This document shows positions 35,674 through 47,681 of a stretch of 64,000 nucleotides of DNA, one piece after another. Position 1 is the first letter of the stretch. Each line of letters opens with the position of its first letter. The notes under the pieces are model-generated. The model was not told where the DNA came from, searched no databases, and saw only the letters and a program-made list of their open reading frames with translations. Position numbers and translations under genes: made by a program. The stretch spans positions 14,894,283 through 14,958,282 of the forward strand of contig JAJEKV010000032.1 of assembly GCA_021234155.1 (NCBI GenBank), read 5' to 3'. Source of the DNA: Isoetes taiwanensis. Lineage: Eukaryota > Streptophyta > Lycopodiopsida > Isoetales > Isoetaceae.

Positions 35674-38600
35674 TCATTCTGTATCAGATATTCCAAGAAT
35701 TTCTTTGAACAAGTTAAGTTTGTGTTCTGTCATTGCCTTGGTAAACAAGTCTGCTGCTTGATATGAGGTCTCCACATATTGCATAGCTAGCTCATTTTTC
35801 GCAATAAGATCTCTTATGAAATGAATATGTAATTCTATATGTTTGGTTCTTTCATGATGCACAGGATTTTTTGCTATAGCAATACAACTTAGACTATCCG
35901 TTAACAGCACAGTCGGGTTTGGCTGAGATATACCTACTTCAGTTAATAGTCTCCTTACCCATGCAATTTCTTTAGCTGCTGAAGACGCTGCCGAGTATTC
36001 AGCTTCTGCAGAGGACATCGCAATAGATGATTGTTTTTTACTTCTCCATGATATCAAACCTCCTGCAAGTACCAAGGCAATAAGTCTGAGTATTTTATTT
36101 TCCTTATCTCTATTCATCTCAATACCCAGAAACTGTTTCAGTTCTCCAAGATCTGTCATTTTAAATCTTTTCTTCAAAATATCTTTGCATCTATCTAGAT
36201 GTTTCATGCAATTTGAAACCATCACACAATCATCTACATACACCGCAATAATACAAAATTTATCTCCCTCTTTGAGCATGTAAAGATTTCCATCCTTTTT
36301 AAGTTTTTCAAATTCTTGTTCCCTCAGATACTTATCCATGCATTTATACCATTCTCTAGGCGCTTGTCTTAAACCGTACACCGCTCGTTTTAATTTCCAA
36401 ACCATGCCAGTACCTGTTTCAAAGCCTGGAGTTTGTTTCATATATATCTCTTCTTGTAAGCTGGCATTCAGAAATGCAATTTTCACATCCATATGGTGTA
36501 CATCAAGTTTGAGAGCATTTGCTACTGCTAATACAAGTCTTACACTTGTTAATTTGACAATAGGGAAGTATGTTTCTTCATAATCAATTCCCTTTTTTTG
36601 AGAGAAACCTTGAGCAACCAACCTAGCTTTATATCTTTTTGATCCATCAGCATTTGTTTTTATTCTATAAATCCATTTATTTCCAACCAGATTCTTATTT
36701 CTAGGATGTTCTACTAACTCATACGTACCAATTTCCTTGAAAGAGTCCATCTCTTCTTGCATTGCCCTCACCCATTTAGAGGCCTTTTCTGAATTGATTG
36801 CTTCATCAAAAGATGTGGGAACATCAGGTTCAAACACAGCCATTAATGAGGGATATCTAACTGGAGGTTTCCCAATTCTTCTGGTTTTCCCTGTGCCATA
36901 CATTTCAGGATTATAGTCTATATCTGTATCTTTAAGCTTTTCCACCTCAGTCTTCCTTTTTCGTTGCCTTGCTTCTGCTTCTGGTATAGGTGGTGCTGAT
37001 CTTGCTCCATTGATGTCTTCGCTTTCCTCATCACTTGTTCTGTACATGTCATCTTCATTCTCTTCGTCAGAGTCAAAGTCAGTAGTGAAGTCAACTTTAC
37101 TATCATGAGCAATAGGTCTTTCTACTTCCCCTTTCTTTTCTGAAGCTTTTATTTCATGTCTATCTTTGTAAAATTTGCTTTCATCAAATACGACGTCTCT
37201 GCTAGTTACTATTTTCTTTGTTTCGGGTATGAAAATTCTATAACCCTTTGATTCCTCATCATAACCGACTAGAAATCCTATTTCTGCTCTATTATCCAAT
37301 TTAAGTCTTATTTCTTCAGGAACATGAGCATATGTCAAGCAACCATAAGCTTTAAAACCATCATATGAGCGATTTAGTTTAGTACCTGACCATATTTCCT
37401 CTGGAATACCTCCATCCAAACTGCTTGATGGCAATCTGTTCTGTATAAAAAATGCTGTTTTGACTGCTTCTTCCCAAAGATAATTTGGTAATCTTGCAAA
37501 CTTTATCATAGATCTTACAGCATCTAAAACTGTTCTATTTTTTCTTTCTGCAACACCGTTTTGTTGTGGAGTATATCTACATGTGAGTTGTCTTTTTATT
37601 CCACGCTCAAGACAAAAATATTTAAACTTTCTTGAAAGATATTCACCACCTCTATCTGATCTAATGCATTTAACTTTACGTTCTGTTTCCCTTTCCATTT
37701 CAATTACGTACATCTTTCATGCATCAAGGGCTTTGTCTTTAGTTGACAATAAATAGCATTTTTCCCTTCTACTAAAATCATCAATAAAAGATATAATACC
37801 TTTTACCCGTTCTTCCTTGCACATTCAATGGACCACAAAGATATGTATGTACGAGATCAAGAGGACCCATGGCTCTTTTCTTTGATCTGCTAAAAGGCAA
37901 TCTGGTTAGTTTCCCTAACATACAACCTGGGCAGATGAATTTCCCAATAGTATCATCTTCCCCATGGATATAGCCATTTTTAATCATGTATCTGATACTG
38001 TTCATATGCGTATGAGCAAGCCTATTGTGCCATGTTGAGGATTTAGTGACTTCCAACACATTCACACTTTCCAAGTCATTATTTGGGAACTCAAACAGAT
38101 TGCCAACTCGCTTTGCAAGAAACTTCAATTCACCATCAAGCAAAACCCTACAGCCTTTTTTGTCAAACCTTAATTCATATCCCAAATCAACTAATTGACA
38201 GACGGAAATCAAATTTTTGTGCAAACCCGGAACACACAAAACATTACCAACATCAACGCTATTCCCATGGAGATCAAATAACTGCAACATTCCTTTGCCA
38301 GTTACTTCCTGCAAGTCTCCATTTCCCAACTGCACATGGCTCATGAATTTACTGGGACAAACATTAGTCAAAAACTTAGCGGAGTTAACTACTAATCGTT
38401 CAGCACCGCTGTCAATTATGAATTCATCAACCTTATGATTAAAAAAGCATTCATTAATCTCATAAGTTGACAAAATATATGATTTTACCGCTTGATTATC
38501 TTCTTGCTTCTCAAAATTCTGTTCTGCATCCATTTTTTGAGCTATATCAATACCCCTTGATGATTGACGTCCATATTGTTCAATTTTTTTAGGATTAGAG

Positions 38601-38725
38601 CATCTAACGAAGGTATGTCCCAATCCTCCGCAATTATAACAGAATATCTCTTTCAATTTTGGACAATTAATTTTTTTATGTCCAGCTTCATGACAATAAT
38701 AACATACTCCATAATTAGATGCCAT
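35674..38725 (-). pseudogene. Copia gag(part)-protease-integrase-RT-RNase H polyprotein
   Basis: The minus frame starts MASNYGVCYYCHEAGHKKIN with one CCHC knuckle, then CYNCGGLGHTFVRC, so the N-terminal capsid part of gag is absent. The protease has FIIDSGAERLVV. A gag-pre-integrase zinc region (WHNRLAHTHMNS, CPGCMLGK), integrase (SFIDDFSR, SDRGGEYLS, TPQQNGVAERKNRT: the D, D, E set), RT (YKARLVAQGFSQKKGIDY, HHMDVKIAFLN, VYGLRQAPREWY, YVDDCVMV) and RNase H (SWRSKKQSSIAMSSAEAEY, LTDSLSCIAIAKNP, KHIELHIHFIRD) follow in the Copia order. A frameshift and stop near 37715-37785 separate two long frames (314 and 679 codons). In the second frame, ENKILRL jumps to ALVLAGGLISW, skipping the RT C-terminal and early RNase H region, apparently an in-frame deletion of about 500 bases. 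Confidence 0.9.
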
Positions 38726-39120
38726 ACTACTTCAAGATTTCAACTCCAATAAATCCAGTAAACAAAATCAACTTCAAAGTTTCTTAGCCTCACTCTAAAA
38801 TTTTCAAATATAGAATACCTGAAAGCCTTGAGTGTGAGTTAAATCTTCAATAAGATCTGATACCACTGATGAACCTCCTATCTTGCAACACCAACAACTC
38901 AACCAGCGATTCACTGCAACATATCCTGACCGGCTAGATAAGCCAGTGGCAGCAAAAATTTTAGTGGCCCCGGCGGGCCATTTGGCCACAAATTACACAT
39001 TCAGGCAAAATGCGACGGCCGGCTTGAATAGGATGCCTTACCTACAAACTACCTGCAGATTCGCCATTTCATGGCACTTTATTGCCTATTACGACGTTAG
39101 AATGGCCAATTAGATGTTTG

Positions 39121-39212
39121 GGGTGAAAGCATGTTGTAGTGGAACACCCTGGGTGTCCCCCCTGTCCCCCCTAAAAATGTGGTGGGAGATATCAAATTTG
39201 TGGTGCGATTTT
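39121..39212 (+). repeat. Left terminal inverted repeat
   Basis: The outer 26 bases are perfectly inverted at the other end. The next stretch, c-rich (ccctgggtgtcccccctgtc), has no match there. From 39171 the similarity resumes for about 40 bases with two TGTGGTG-type motifs. Confidence 0.85.
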
Positions 39213-39479
39213 AAATGTTTGTTTGGCGCCTAGTGCATGTACTGCCCGGATTCAATCATTTCTTGAACTGCAACAACCCAATTCCTACGCCACCCGTCCC
39301 ATTCCAATTTCCTACGCCACCCGTCCCATTCCAATCTCCACGGAATCGATTTCTAAACCCACGACCCACCCGCTTTTTCCGGCAAGCACACGGGCGGGCT
39401 ATGGCGCTTTAATCCGGTTGTGGATCAATCCGTTCATACCTTCAATCATTTAATTTGGAAGCAAATCTGCCTAAAATCT

Positions 39480-42400
39480 CAAACCGAGCACGTAAGAGAA
39501 AGAGAACTCCGTAACAAGAACGGGATCATAAAAGACGCCAAAGGAAAAGACAAAGGGAAGCTAAAGAAGAATTAGCAAAAATTGCATCAGCAGAGGGAGG
39601 ATCCACCGTAACGGCCTCTACTAGGCGCCGATGGTATTAAAATTGTTATCTTCATTTCATAGCACCACTAAAGGCTTGTCTAACAAATGATAAGAAAGAG
39701 GTTTTACTAGATTATCTCAAGGATGACACAATGGACAACAGCACTTGGCTAAGAGCTGAAAGATTTGCAAGCCAAGAGCATTGTGGTCGCAACCTCGTGG
39801 CTTCCATTCAACTTGTGAAGAAGTCTAACAAAGAATGACAGCTTTAGCAGCCAAGAGTAGTTGCCTTGCTATGGCCGTAAGAGGAAGCATTAATACCGAA
39901 AAGTGCTAATCCTATCGCTCTTTCTGGTTTTGGTAAACTATTTGGGTGTTCATCCTAGGAATCTTACCAAAGCAAAATTGAAGAGGGAAGAGATAGATTG
40001 CAAAGGGGGAAATGGGTTTTGTACAAAAGAGTTAGAAGAGCGTATGCAATTCCCAATTCGCCATAGAACTTGTGCAAAGAATTTTGGACCGAAAACAAGA
40101 GGGTCTCTCCAAATGCAAAGGATGTTAAGTTCAGAAGATTGGAACGAAATGTAAGAGAGGATCATGCCACTCACTATCTGGAAGAATCACAGGTTATTTC
40201 ATTTCTTCATCTTCACCACATTTTTTATTGTTAATGTGGTATGTGGTATGTGGTTAGTGATTGCTTGTGATATGTGGTTGCTGTGGTGAGGCACGTGGTG
40301 TGAAATAAATGCTGTCAATATATGCTTTGTGGTGCCTAGTGTGGTGAATAACATGGTGTAAAATACATGCTGTAATATATGCTATGGTGTGGTGCCTAGT
40401 GTATGCTATGTGGTCCCTAGTGTGGTGAATAACATGGTGTGGTGCCTAGTGTGGTGCCTAGTGTGGTGCCAGGTGTGGTGTGGTGCCTAGTGTGGTGCCT
40501 AGTGTGGTGAAAAATATGGTGTAAAATTAATGCTGTAATATATTCTATGTGGTGCCTAGTGTGGTGAATAACGAGGTGTAAGATGAATGTCTGTAATATA
40601 TGCTATGTGGTGCCTAGTGTGGTGAAAAATATGGTGTACAATAAATTATGTAATATATGCGTTGTGGTGCCTAGTGTGGTGAATAAGGAGGTGTAAGATG
40701 AATGTCCAGAATATATGCTATGTGGTGCCTCTAGTGTGGTGGAAAATGTAGTGTGCAATAAATATGCCGATCACCTTGTTATCTTCCTTGCAGCTTGCAA
40801 TTGTTCAGAAATTCAAGACGGAACATCCTAGTGTTATGATCAAACAGAGGATGTTTGAAAAGTCAAACCATGGTTTGTTGTAAAATTAAAGGACTTCAAT
40901 AGTTGCCAGCCAGATACCATGTTAGAATGCGATGCTAATAGATGGCTTCAATAGTATGAGAACTAAGCACCCAAAAGTCAAGCACCGCACTTGTCACTTT
41001 GCAGGTCGACATATATGGTGAATGCAGGCGTCCCAATACAAAATAAGTAGCACAAGAAGTCCGTGGGGTGGAATTTTATGTGAGAAAACTAGCTTCCAAC
41101 CTTACCATAAGAGGGAATGCATTCGGGTGAGTGTAAAGAGTGGGGATTAAGAAGTTCCCTATCCGCCCACATGAACAATCTAGTGATAGTGGCATGGTGA
41201 AGTGGGAATACCTAGACTATGAAAAAACTATATTCGTGAGATGGCAGCAAGAAGTCTAAGCTCGCTCACCAACACAATGAAATTGCAAGTCTTCCACCGG
41301 TGAACAAAATGTTGGAGAAGCTTCCAAATTTTCCTTTACACAACTTCGATATATAAGTGGCAAAAGCGTGCCAAGACAAAGAACTCCTTGATAACTTGCC
41401 CGAGATGCTTACCTATCCGTGGTTGACTTCGCAGAGAATTATACTTTTAAGGAGCGTAATGAAGTTCACCATGCGCTGGGTCAACAACCGTGATAACTAT
41501 ATTTGTTCAAATAACCTATCGTTGATCCACGCATTGCACACCATTGAGAAGGAAACACACTACTATGTGTCTGATGATAGGAACATGACACTCTTTTTGT
41601 TCAACATTGTTTTATGAAACATTTTGAGTACTTAAAGCGTAAAGGCAATGTCCCCAAACAAAGACTATGTATTTTCAGATGGTGCCGCATCACAATTCAA
41701 AGCAAATGAGATCATTTTATTTTGTTGGAAGGTACAATTGTGATACGAGGTCAACATGATGTGGAACTTCTTTGGATCAAACCATGGAAAAGGTGAACAT
41801 GATGGGAAGGCAAAGAAATTGAAAAGATGGATACGAGGTTCACAAAATTTTAAACATCCCGACATTAAACTAGATAATGCCCATGATGTGGTGAAAATTG
41901 CGTAGAAACAATTTCAATGTGGTACATCCGAAAGTGGACTGAAAATGGAAGAAAAGTTCGAGATACTTCGGGAAATAAAACCCGAGGATATCAACAGAAA
42001 AAGGCTTGGGGTGCGTAGAGACAATTCCGTAAACCGTGCAAATTCATTCACCCATGGATTCAAGATGAAATCCAACACGCCTACATACCGTAAAGCTATC
42101 ATGTTTTTGCAAAGAATTGTTTGATGGAAAATGGGACATGTGTGAGAACGAATTGTATGTAGATGAATGGGACCTTTAGTAGTCGCTGAACCATCCTCCA
42201 ATGTTCATGCGATGTGGAAGAGACCCGCAAGTCTACCAGCCACTATACTCAACCTTGGCAAATGTACTTGCGTAAGCACTTAGAGAAGGAGACAAATTTT
42301 GCGCTTGCCGCACCTAAAGGGAACGAGGAGGATTCTCATTTTTTGATGTTGCTATGCACCAAGCCAAAATTTGAAGTTGAAAATGACTTCAAGCAGAACG

Positions 42401-42660
42401 GAAACTTGTTTATGAGAGGTGAAACCGCTGTGGAGGGCATTTACTATAGAAAGAAGCCTCGGTCAAAGGTGATGTATGAGTTGTTGACAAACGAGCCAAA
42501 GTCACTTGTATTCTCTACTCAAATTTGTGCTATTCGAGTTCCCATGCAAAGCAGATCAAGAAAGGTGCTCGAATCAAGCATGTGCTAGACCAAAGATGAG
42601 GAGGAAAAGATTCTAGAAAAACTTGCCCGAGGTTTTATCTCGATGAAGATAGCATGTCCG
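39480..42660 (+). pseudogene. Transposase-like gene of the DFAEN...SDGAxSQFK family (broken)
   Basis: Plus-strand blocks in several frames follow one uncharacterised eukaryotic family that I recall from hydra, insects and some plants. They are a basic region (RARKRKRTP, RQRKRQREAKEELAKI, 39480-39600), LFGVHPRNLTKAKLKRE, FWTENKRVSPNAKDVKFRRL (40080-40140), VQKFKTEHPSVMIKQRMFEK (40800-40860), VVDFAENYTFKERNEVHHAL (41425 on), YVSDDRNMTLF, YVFSDGAASQFKANE (41660-41705), WNFFGSNHGKGEHDGKAKK (41762 on) and a C-terminal part (PWQMYLRKHLEKETNFALAA, 42230-42588). The acidic residues in DFAEN, SDG and HDG have the spacing and setting of an RNase H-fold nuclease; this catalytic role is inference. Frameshifts and stops break it, and a tandem array at 40225-40770 separates the first third, either an intron or an insertion. 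Confidence 0.7.
40225..40775 (+). repeat. Tandem array with tgtggtgcctagtgtggtga units
   Basis: Units of about 60-75 bases (tatgctatgtggtgcctagt, gtggtgaataac, atggtgtaaaat) repeat imperfectly eight or more times. The GTGGTG core is always on the plus strand. The array lies between two coding blocks of the transposase-like gene. Confidence 0.85.
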
Positions 42661-42849
42661 ATGAAGAATAGCTGAACACATTCTTACAAAAGTTAGGAAA
42701 TGATTCAAAATTTTGAATATGTTGTTGTGTCTTGCCTTGTTTTTGGGAATAATATAAGAAACTCAATTCCATGCTCAATTGTATTTTGATGTCCCTTGTT
42801 TCAATGTAATATGTTTGCTTCCTGATGTAATATGTAATTGTATTTTGAT

Positions 42850-42960
42850 GTCCCCGATGTAACATGCCCTGTGTTCACCACATGTTTCACCACATGTGTT
42901 TCACCACATGTGGTGACACATGTGTTTCACTACATGTTTCACCACGTGTTTCACTTTCTC
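42850..42960 (-). repeat. caccacatgtttcaccacatg array
   Basis: Six or more CACCAC/CACTAC cores about 14-18 bases apart, just downstream of the transposase-like gene. The core is the reverse complement of that in the 40.2-40.8 kb array. Confidence 0.8.
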
Positions 42961-45050
42961 TGCTTTCTCCCCGACACGTATAGATCCTTCTCAACAGCTT
43001 TTCTAATCAAATACTTTCCTTTTCCTTAAATTCTCTCGATCCCATCAATTCCTCTCATCATCCTTTGGCTGACAAAATTGCATCTCGAAAATCATTATGG
43101 GATGGCGAAAATTAATGACCTCGGCAACCCAAAAGGCCCGAGATGCCATTCTTCTTGCTCCCGACCGAAGTTTACGCTTATTACAGCAGCTCGAGCGCAT
43201 AGCTTTAGAGCAAAGAGGTCCTTGGGAAGCAGCTTTATAGCTTTACGCTTTACACCGGGTGGGAAGCAAATATAGCTTACAACCTTTTACAAAGCTACTA
43301 CTAAGCAGACATGGCCAACTTCACCTCTTGATGCTGCAAAACGATGGAGTGCCTGAATGGGACAATGTGACCGTGAGAAGAAGAGCCCATAATACCTAGG
43401 CGTGCCGTCCCCGATTTTCAGCCATGCGTAATGGATGGACATGCTCAGATACGTAAATTACTCTATTCACCGGATGAGAATATGACCACGTAAATGCTGA
43501 AAACTCTCACCAAGAGGTTGAATTGTACACCACAGCTCCCGCACCTCTCAACTTACTCGCCTCCACTGAAATTTTTACACACCAAAGATCTTTGGCCCGC
43601 TCCTCATACTATTGACCAGATCCGCAAAGGTTGAGACCTTTTCTCGCTTAATGGCTACCAAGCCTTTACGCTTAAACAGTTCCTCTTTTGTTATGATAGG
43701 TTGTTTACAGAGGACCAATTCCTTCACTTCGTGGATATGTACTATCATCACAAGGCCTTGCGTGATGGACATGGAGAAGTCGCTATTCCTCGCTTTGGTA
43801 ACACTCCACCATTATGGTTTTTGCTTTCCCTCCGAATGGGAGCAAATAGGGTCGAAGCTGACCCGGTGGCCACCGATCCGGGTGATCATAGAAGATGACG
43901 AGGAGGAGCTGGACCCGTGATCTCTTTTGATAGACCCACAGAATGAAAACAAGTGTATATAATCTGAAATGTAACCTTATGTAATCATTTTATATGTTTA
44001 ATATAAATCTTCACTCTTCAATCTTTACCGCTTAATTGATGTGGTGAAAGTGACACACGTAAAAATTACATTAAGGATGAACGGAATGGGACAGAAAACA
44101 CATGATGAAACCCACCACCGGAAATCATCACATCAAATGCAAGTTCAATCATTCAAAAGTCGGTCAGGCAGAAAGATTGAGGGAAACCCTAAATCTAGTT
44201 TTGCATGCGCATATTGGCTTATCCCGATCCAAATGGCGGCGGAAGAAAATGTAAGGAGAACACGGCACAAACAATTTCGCCAGCTTCAAATGCAAATGAT
44301 CCGTAAGACCTATAATCGAGCAAATAAACCAGAACAGAGGCGGATATTAGAGGAGCCGAGGACCCATGAATTCCGAGGTATTCTAGGCTTAAAACATAGG
44401 TTAATTCCCTCGATGGGCTTAAAGAATTAGAAGCCAAGGCAAAGATAGGCGGTTGCCTTTCTTATTACTAATGATGTTGTTTTACACGATGCGCCGAGAC
44501 TTAACAGAGCTGGTGCAAAACCGACAGTGGTTCTGGGGTGGCGATGATTCTCGAGGATGAGTTCGCAGCTCTCCCCATGCTTGAGGAAGAGGATATGTTC
44601 ATCGAACTAAAGCAGAAATGATCCATGCTTCAGCCATTAAAAAGTGCTCAACAAAGCCACCGCATGGAGACACAACAACCCGAGACAATACTTTGTGAAT
44701 CAGATCATAAGTGGGAGCGTAAACGAAAGCTCATGTTTTAGTGTTTGCTGGATTTCACCAACTATTCAAAGAGAAAAAAACTTGATGAAATCTTGGACAT
44801 ACTTGAAGAAGAAGAGTTACGATCTCACAATGCAGATCCGATTGAGGCCCAAGAATCGTATGTCATCATTAACCTCTTCAAAACAGCTATTATTATATCT
44901 CTATTGCATTTTGATAATACTAGAAGCTCTGTGGTTATAGTTTTCCCTCGATTTTTCTCGCATACTTCATTTCATAAGAAGTATGAACTATTCTACCGGT
45001 GTGGTAGATTTCCATATGTATTTTTCTCCCTTTGAAATATAAAACAACGC
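42961..45050 (+). other. Interior of the 11.5-kb transposon, possible second gene region
   Basis: Plus-strand open frames at 43612-43920 (in one frame FTEDQFLHFVDMYYHHKALRDG) and 44041-44430 look protein-like, but I do not recognise them. Adjacent frames seem to continue each other across frameshifts, as in a decayed second gene. The only well-formed start is at 44233. Confidence 0.35.
44233..44430 (+). CDS. Possible small ORF of the transposon, 65 aa, unknown
   Basis: The start context caaatggcggcggaagaa is favourable for plants. The product (MAAEENVRRTRHKQFRQLQM to SMGLKN) is rich in basic residues in its first half (RRTRHKQFRQ, KPEQRR), as in DNA-binding accessory proteins of transposons, but no domain is recognisable. 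It may be the first exon of a longer, decayed gene running towards 44940. Confidence 0.25.
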   Translation: MAAEENVRRTRHKQFRQLQMQMIRKTYNRANKPEQRRILEEPRTHEFRGILGLKHRLIPSMGLKN

Positions 45051-45054
45051 TTGC

Positions 45055-45125
45055 ATCACCACAGCCTTTCACCACGCTTTTCACCACATTTTTCACCACA
45101 ACATTCACCACAGATTTCACCATAA
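45055..45125 (-). repeat. Short ttcaccac array
   Basis: Six copies of a 12-14 base unit ttcaccac(a/g) with a variable remainder, again in CACCAC orientation. Confidence 0.8.
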
Positions 45126-45729
45126 TCGCCTGGCATTGACCATTTTTTGACCCGGTCAAAAATGGAATGGCTCTCGGATTCCCGATAGTATCTTGACCGA
45201 TTTTGGTGACAAAGAATATATGGATCCCAAATTAGGTCCCCGAATTGATATGAGGCCAAAATTCATTGAGCTCGCGCTTTGTGCAAAGATTCTTGCAAGG
45301 CCACTAACTTTTGCTTCGGGAATTCTTTTTCTTTCTTTTTTTGAACTTCTATTTCTTTTGAACCCGAGCCACCCATCTCATATTTTCCTATTTGCCGAAA
45401 TGGTTACCATATTTTGTTAGTGTGCGATCATAGATTCTCGCACCTTCAAATTCCTTGTTTGCATTTTATAATTAATGACAAAAGTTCAAATTAACCGAAA
45501 GAACAAAGGAAACTCGTGAGAACTTAAAAGCAAAACAAGTTCTATTGCAAAACAAGGACTATTGCAAAACAAGTTCTCGTCATTAATGAAAAGCCTTTTA
45601 CAAAGAATAGTCACAAGGACTATTGCCAAAAAAAATTGAAACCGTGGATTACAATACAAATCTAAACTAATCAAAGGGGCCATCTTGAGCTCTATATGGA
45701 GGTCGCCCCTCGCAGCATACATCTTCATT

Positions 45730-46100
45730 TCGAGGAGTCGCCCTCCTCGCCATCATAACCCGCATGCACCCACTGAAAGCACCCGCAACGACGCCGGCAG
45801 CCTTGATGATCCATGATGAGCTTCTCCACCTCCGGGTGGAGGAACTTGGCCACCATCAGAATCCCCAGCGGCCTCCTCCTCGGGTGGAGGAAGACACGGA
45901 TCCTCCGCAGAAGCCACGGATTCTGACCGCGGCCGGCCGCGAAGGAGCAGCACAATGGCCGGATAGTGTTCCCGCGAGTGTAGTCTTGAACTTGGCCATG
46001 GCGGAAGTGAAGGAGATGGACGGAATGGGGAAGGAGTGAAGGAGATGGCGGAATAGACGATGGGGACGGATGAAGCCGCAGGCAGAATTTTGGGAATAAA
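45730..46100 (-). pseudogene. GC-rich island, possible captured first exon with transit peptide
   Basis: This stretch is clearly richer in G and C than its surroundings. On the minus strand, an ATG at 45999 opens a 47-aa frame (45856-45999) starting MAKFKTTLAGTLSGHCAAPS and continuing with arginines and serines (RPAAVRIRGFCGGSVSSSTR), a composition typical of mitochondrial or plastid transit peptides. Another frame reads MVAKFLHPEVEKLIMDHQGC. I do not know the parent gene. It lies in the right half of the 11.5-kb transposon and may be a transduplicated host gene fragment. Confidence 0.35.
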
Positions 46101-46169
46101 GGGATGCAAATCGTAGGCATCCATAATGATTTTGGGAATGAGGCGTAAGAGGAAAGGGACGCTTGCATG

Positions 46170-46915
46170 CATGCCACCTAGGCTCCAACATGCCACAAGA
46201 AAGGGTCAAGCATGCCACATAGACCGAAAAGCATGCCACCTAGGTTCCAACATGCCAAGGTGGTGGCTCAAACATGCCACCTAGGCTCCAACATGCCAAG
46301 GTGGCTCAAACATGCCACCTAGGCTCCAACATGCCACGAAGCCCCAACATGCCACCTATGATTCACCACATGATTCACCACATGATTCACCAAATGCACC
46401 ACATGATCCACCACATGCACCATTTGCATCACCAAACATGTTGGTCAATGGAAGTCAAACATGTAACAAAGGTCATGTAAAGGTTCAAGCATGCCAAGGT
46501 GGCTCAAATATGCCACCTAGGTTCCAACATGCCAAGGTGGCTCAAACATGCCACCTAGGCTCCAACATGCCACGTAAGCTCCAACATGCCACCTATGATT
46601 CACCACATGATTCACCAAATGCACCACATGATTCACCACATGCACCATTTGCATCACCAAACATGTTGGTCAATGAAAGTCAAACATGTAACAAAGGTCA
46701 TGTAAAGGCTCAGCATGCCAAGGTGGCTCAAATATGCCACCTAGGCTCAAACATGCCAAGGTGGCTCAAACATGCCACCTAGGCTCCAACATGCCACGAA
46801 GCTCCAAAGATGCCACCTATGATTCACCACTTGATTCACCACATGGTTCACCAAACGCACCACATGATTCACCACATGCACCATTTGCATCACCACATCT
46901 ATCACGACATGTAAC
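46170..46915 (-). repeat. Tandem array of about 230-bp units (atgccacctaggctccaaca)
   Basis: A composite unit of atgccacctaggctccaaca, atgattcaccacatgatt, atttgcatcaccaaacatgt and aacaaaggtcatgtaaagg is repeated about three times with a period near 226-237 bases, with extra partial copies on the left. CACCAC cores are frequent. Long frames across it are repeat translations, not genes. Confidence 0.9.
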
Positions 46916-47681
46916 ACCACATTGTCATGAATCTTTGAATACATCAATTTCTTCCGAGATTTGAACTCCACCGTAGTGTTGCTCGTCAGCCGAAAAGTCT
47001 ATTGTATACAATAGTATACAACAATGTACATTAGAGTGTCAATGAAAGAATAGGTTACAAGAATAACCTCTTTGGTTACAATAATACAAACATGTGATTA
47101 CAAGTAAAGATCTATTGATCCGTCAACCTCAAATTTCATTACTACAAAGAATCGTGCTTTCACAACATCAATCATCATTCTCGCAAAAGGTCCAACAAAC
47201 CGCAACTAGAAATTGGTACACCCTCGCAACAAACATATCAGGCCTCACATTGATGAGTAATACCTTCACAAATTTACTTAACTCACCTTGCATTGGGATA
47301 GTATGTCCAAGCCTCAGACATCGCAGCCCACAACATGCTTTACAAAGACACATATAGCAAGACACATATATGCTTCCGTAATGTCTTGAGGTGTCTTTTG
47401 CTTGGAATTCTGCTCTTGCTTTTTCTCTCCGAGACACTTCCAAATGCAAAAATTTAAATGATTCGTAACTATATGGGTCAAATTAAAAAGAAGACAGTAA
47501 CAAAAGGTTGGAAGTTACCTTGTGACTTACATTCACCAAACGATTTGTTCGTGATCATAACCCCGATGCATCCGCTGATTTGGCGATTGGTGTGGAGCAT
47601 GACTTAATGCATCCGGCCGATCCGCGCAGATTGTTGTCCAAATTGAGCACCCACCGGAGCTTGACTTGACTTGGCACTTTA

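Noticed and set aside
46170-46915. Regular repeats that could suggest a CRISPR array or a repeat protein gene
   Set aside because: Units are about 230 bp, composite and without unique spacers; the long frames are translations of the repeat in a eukaryotic transposon.
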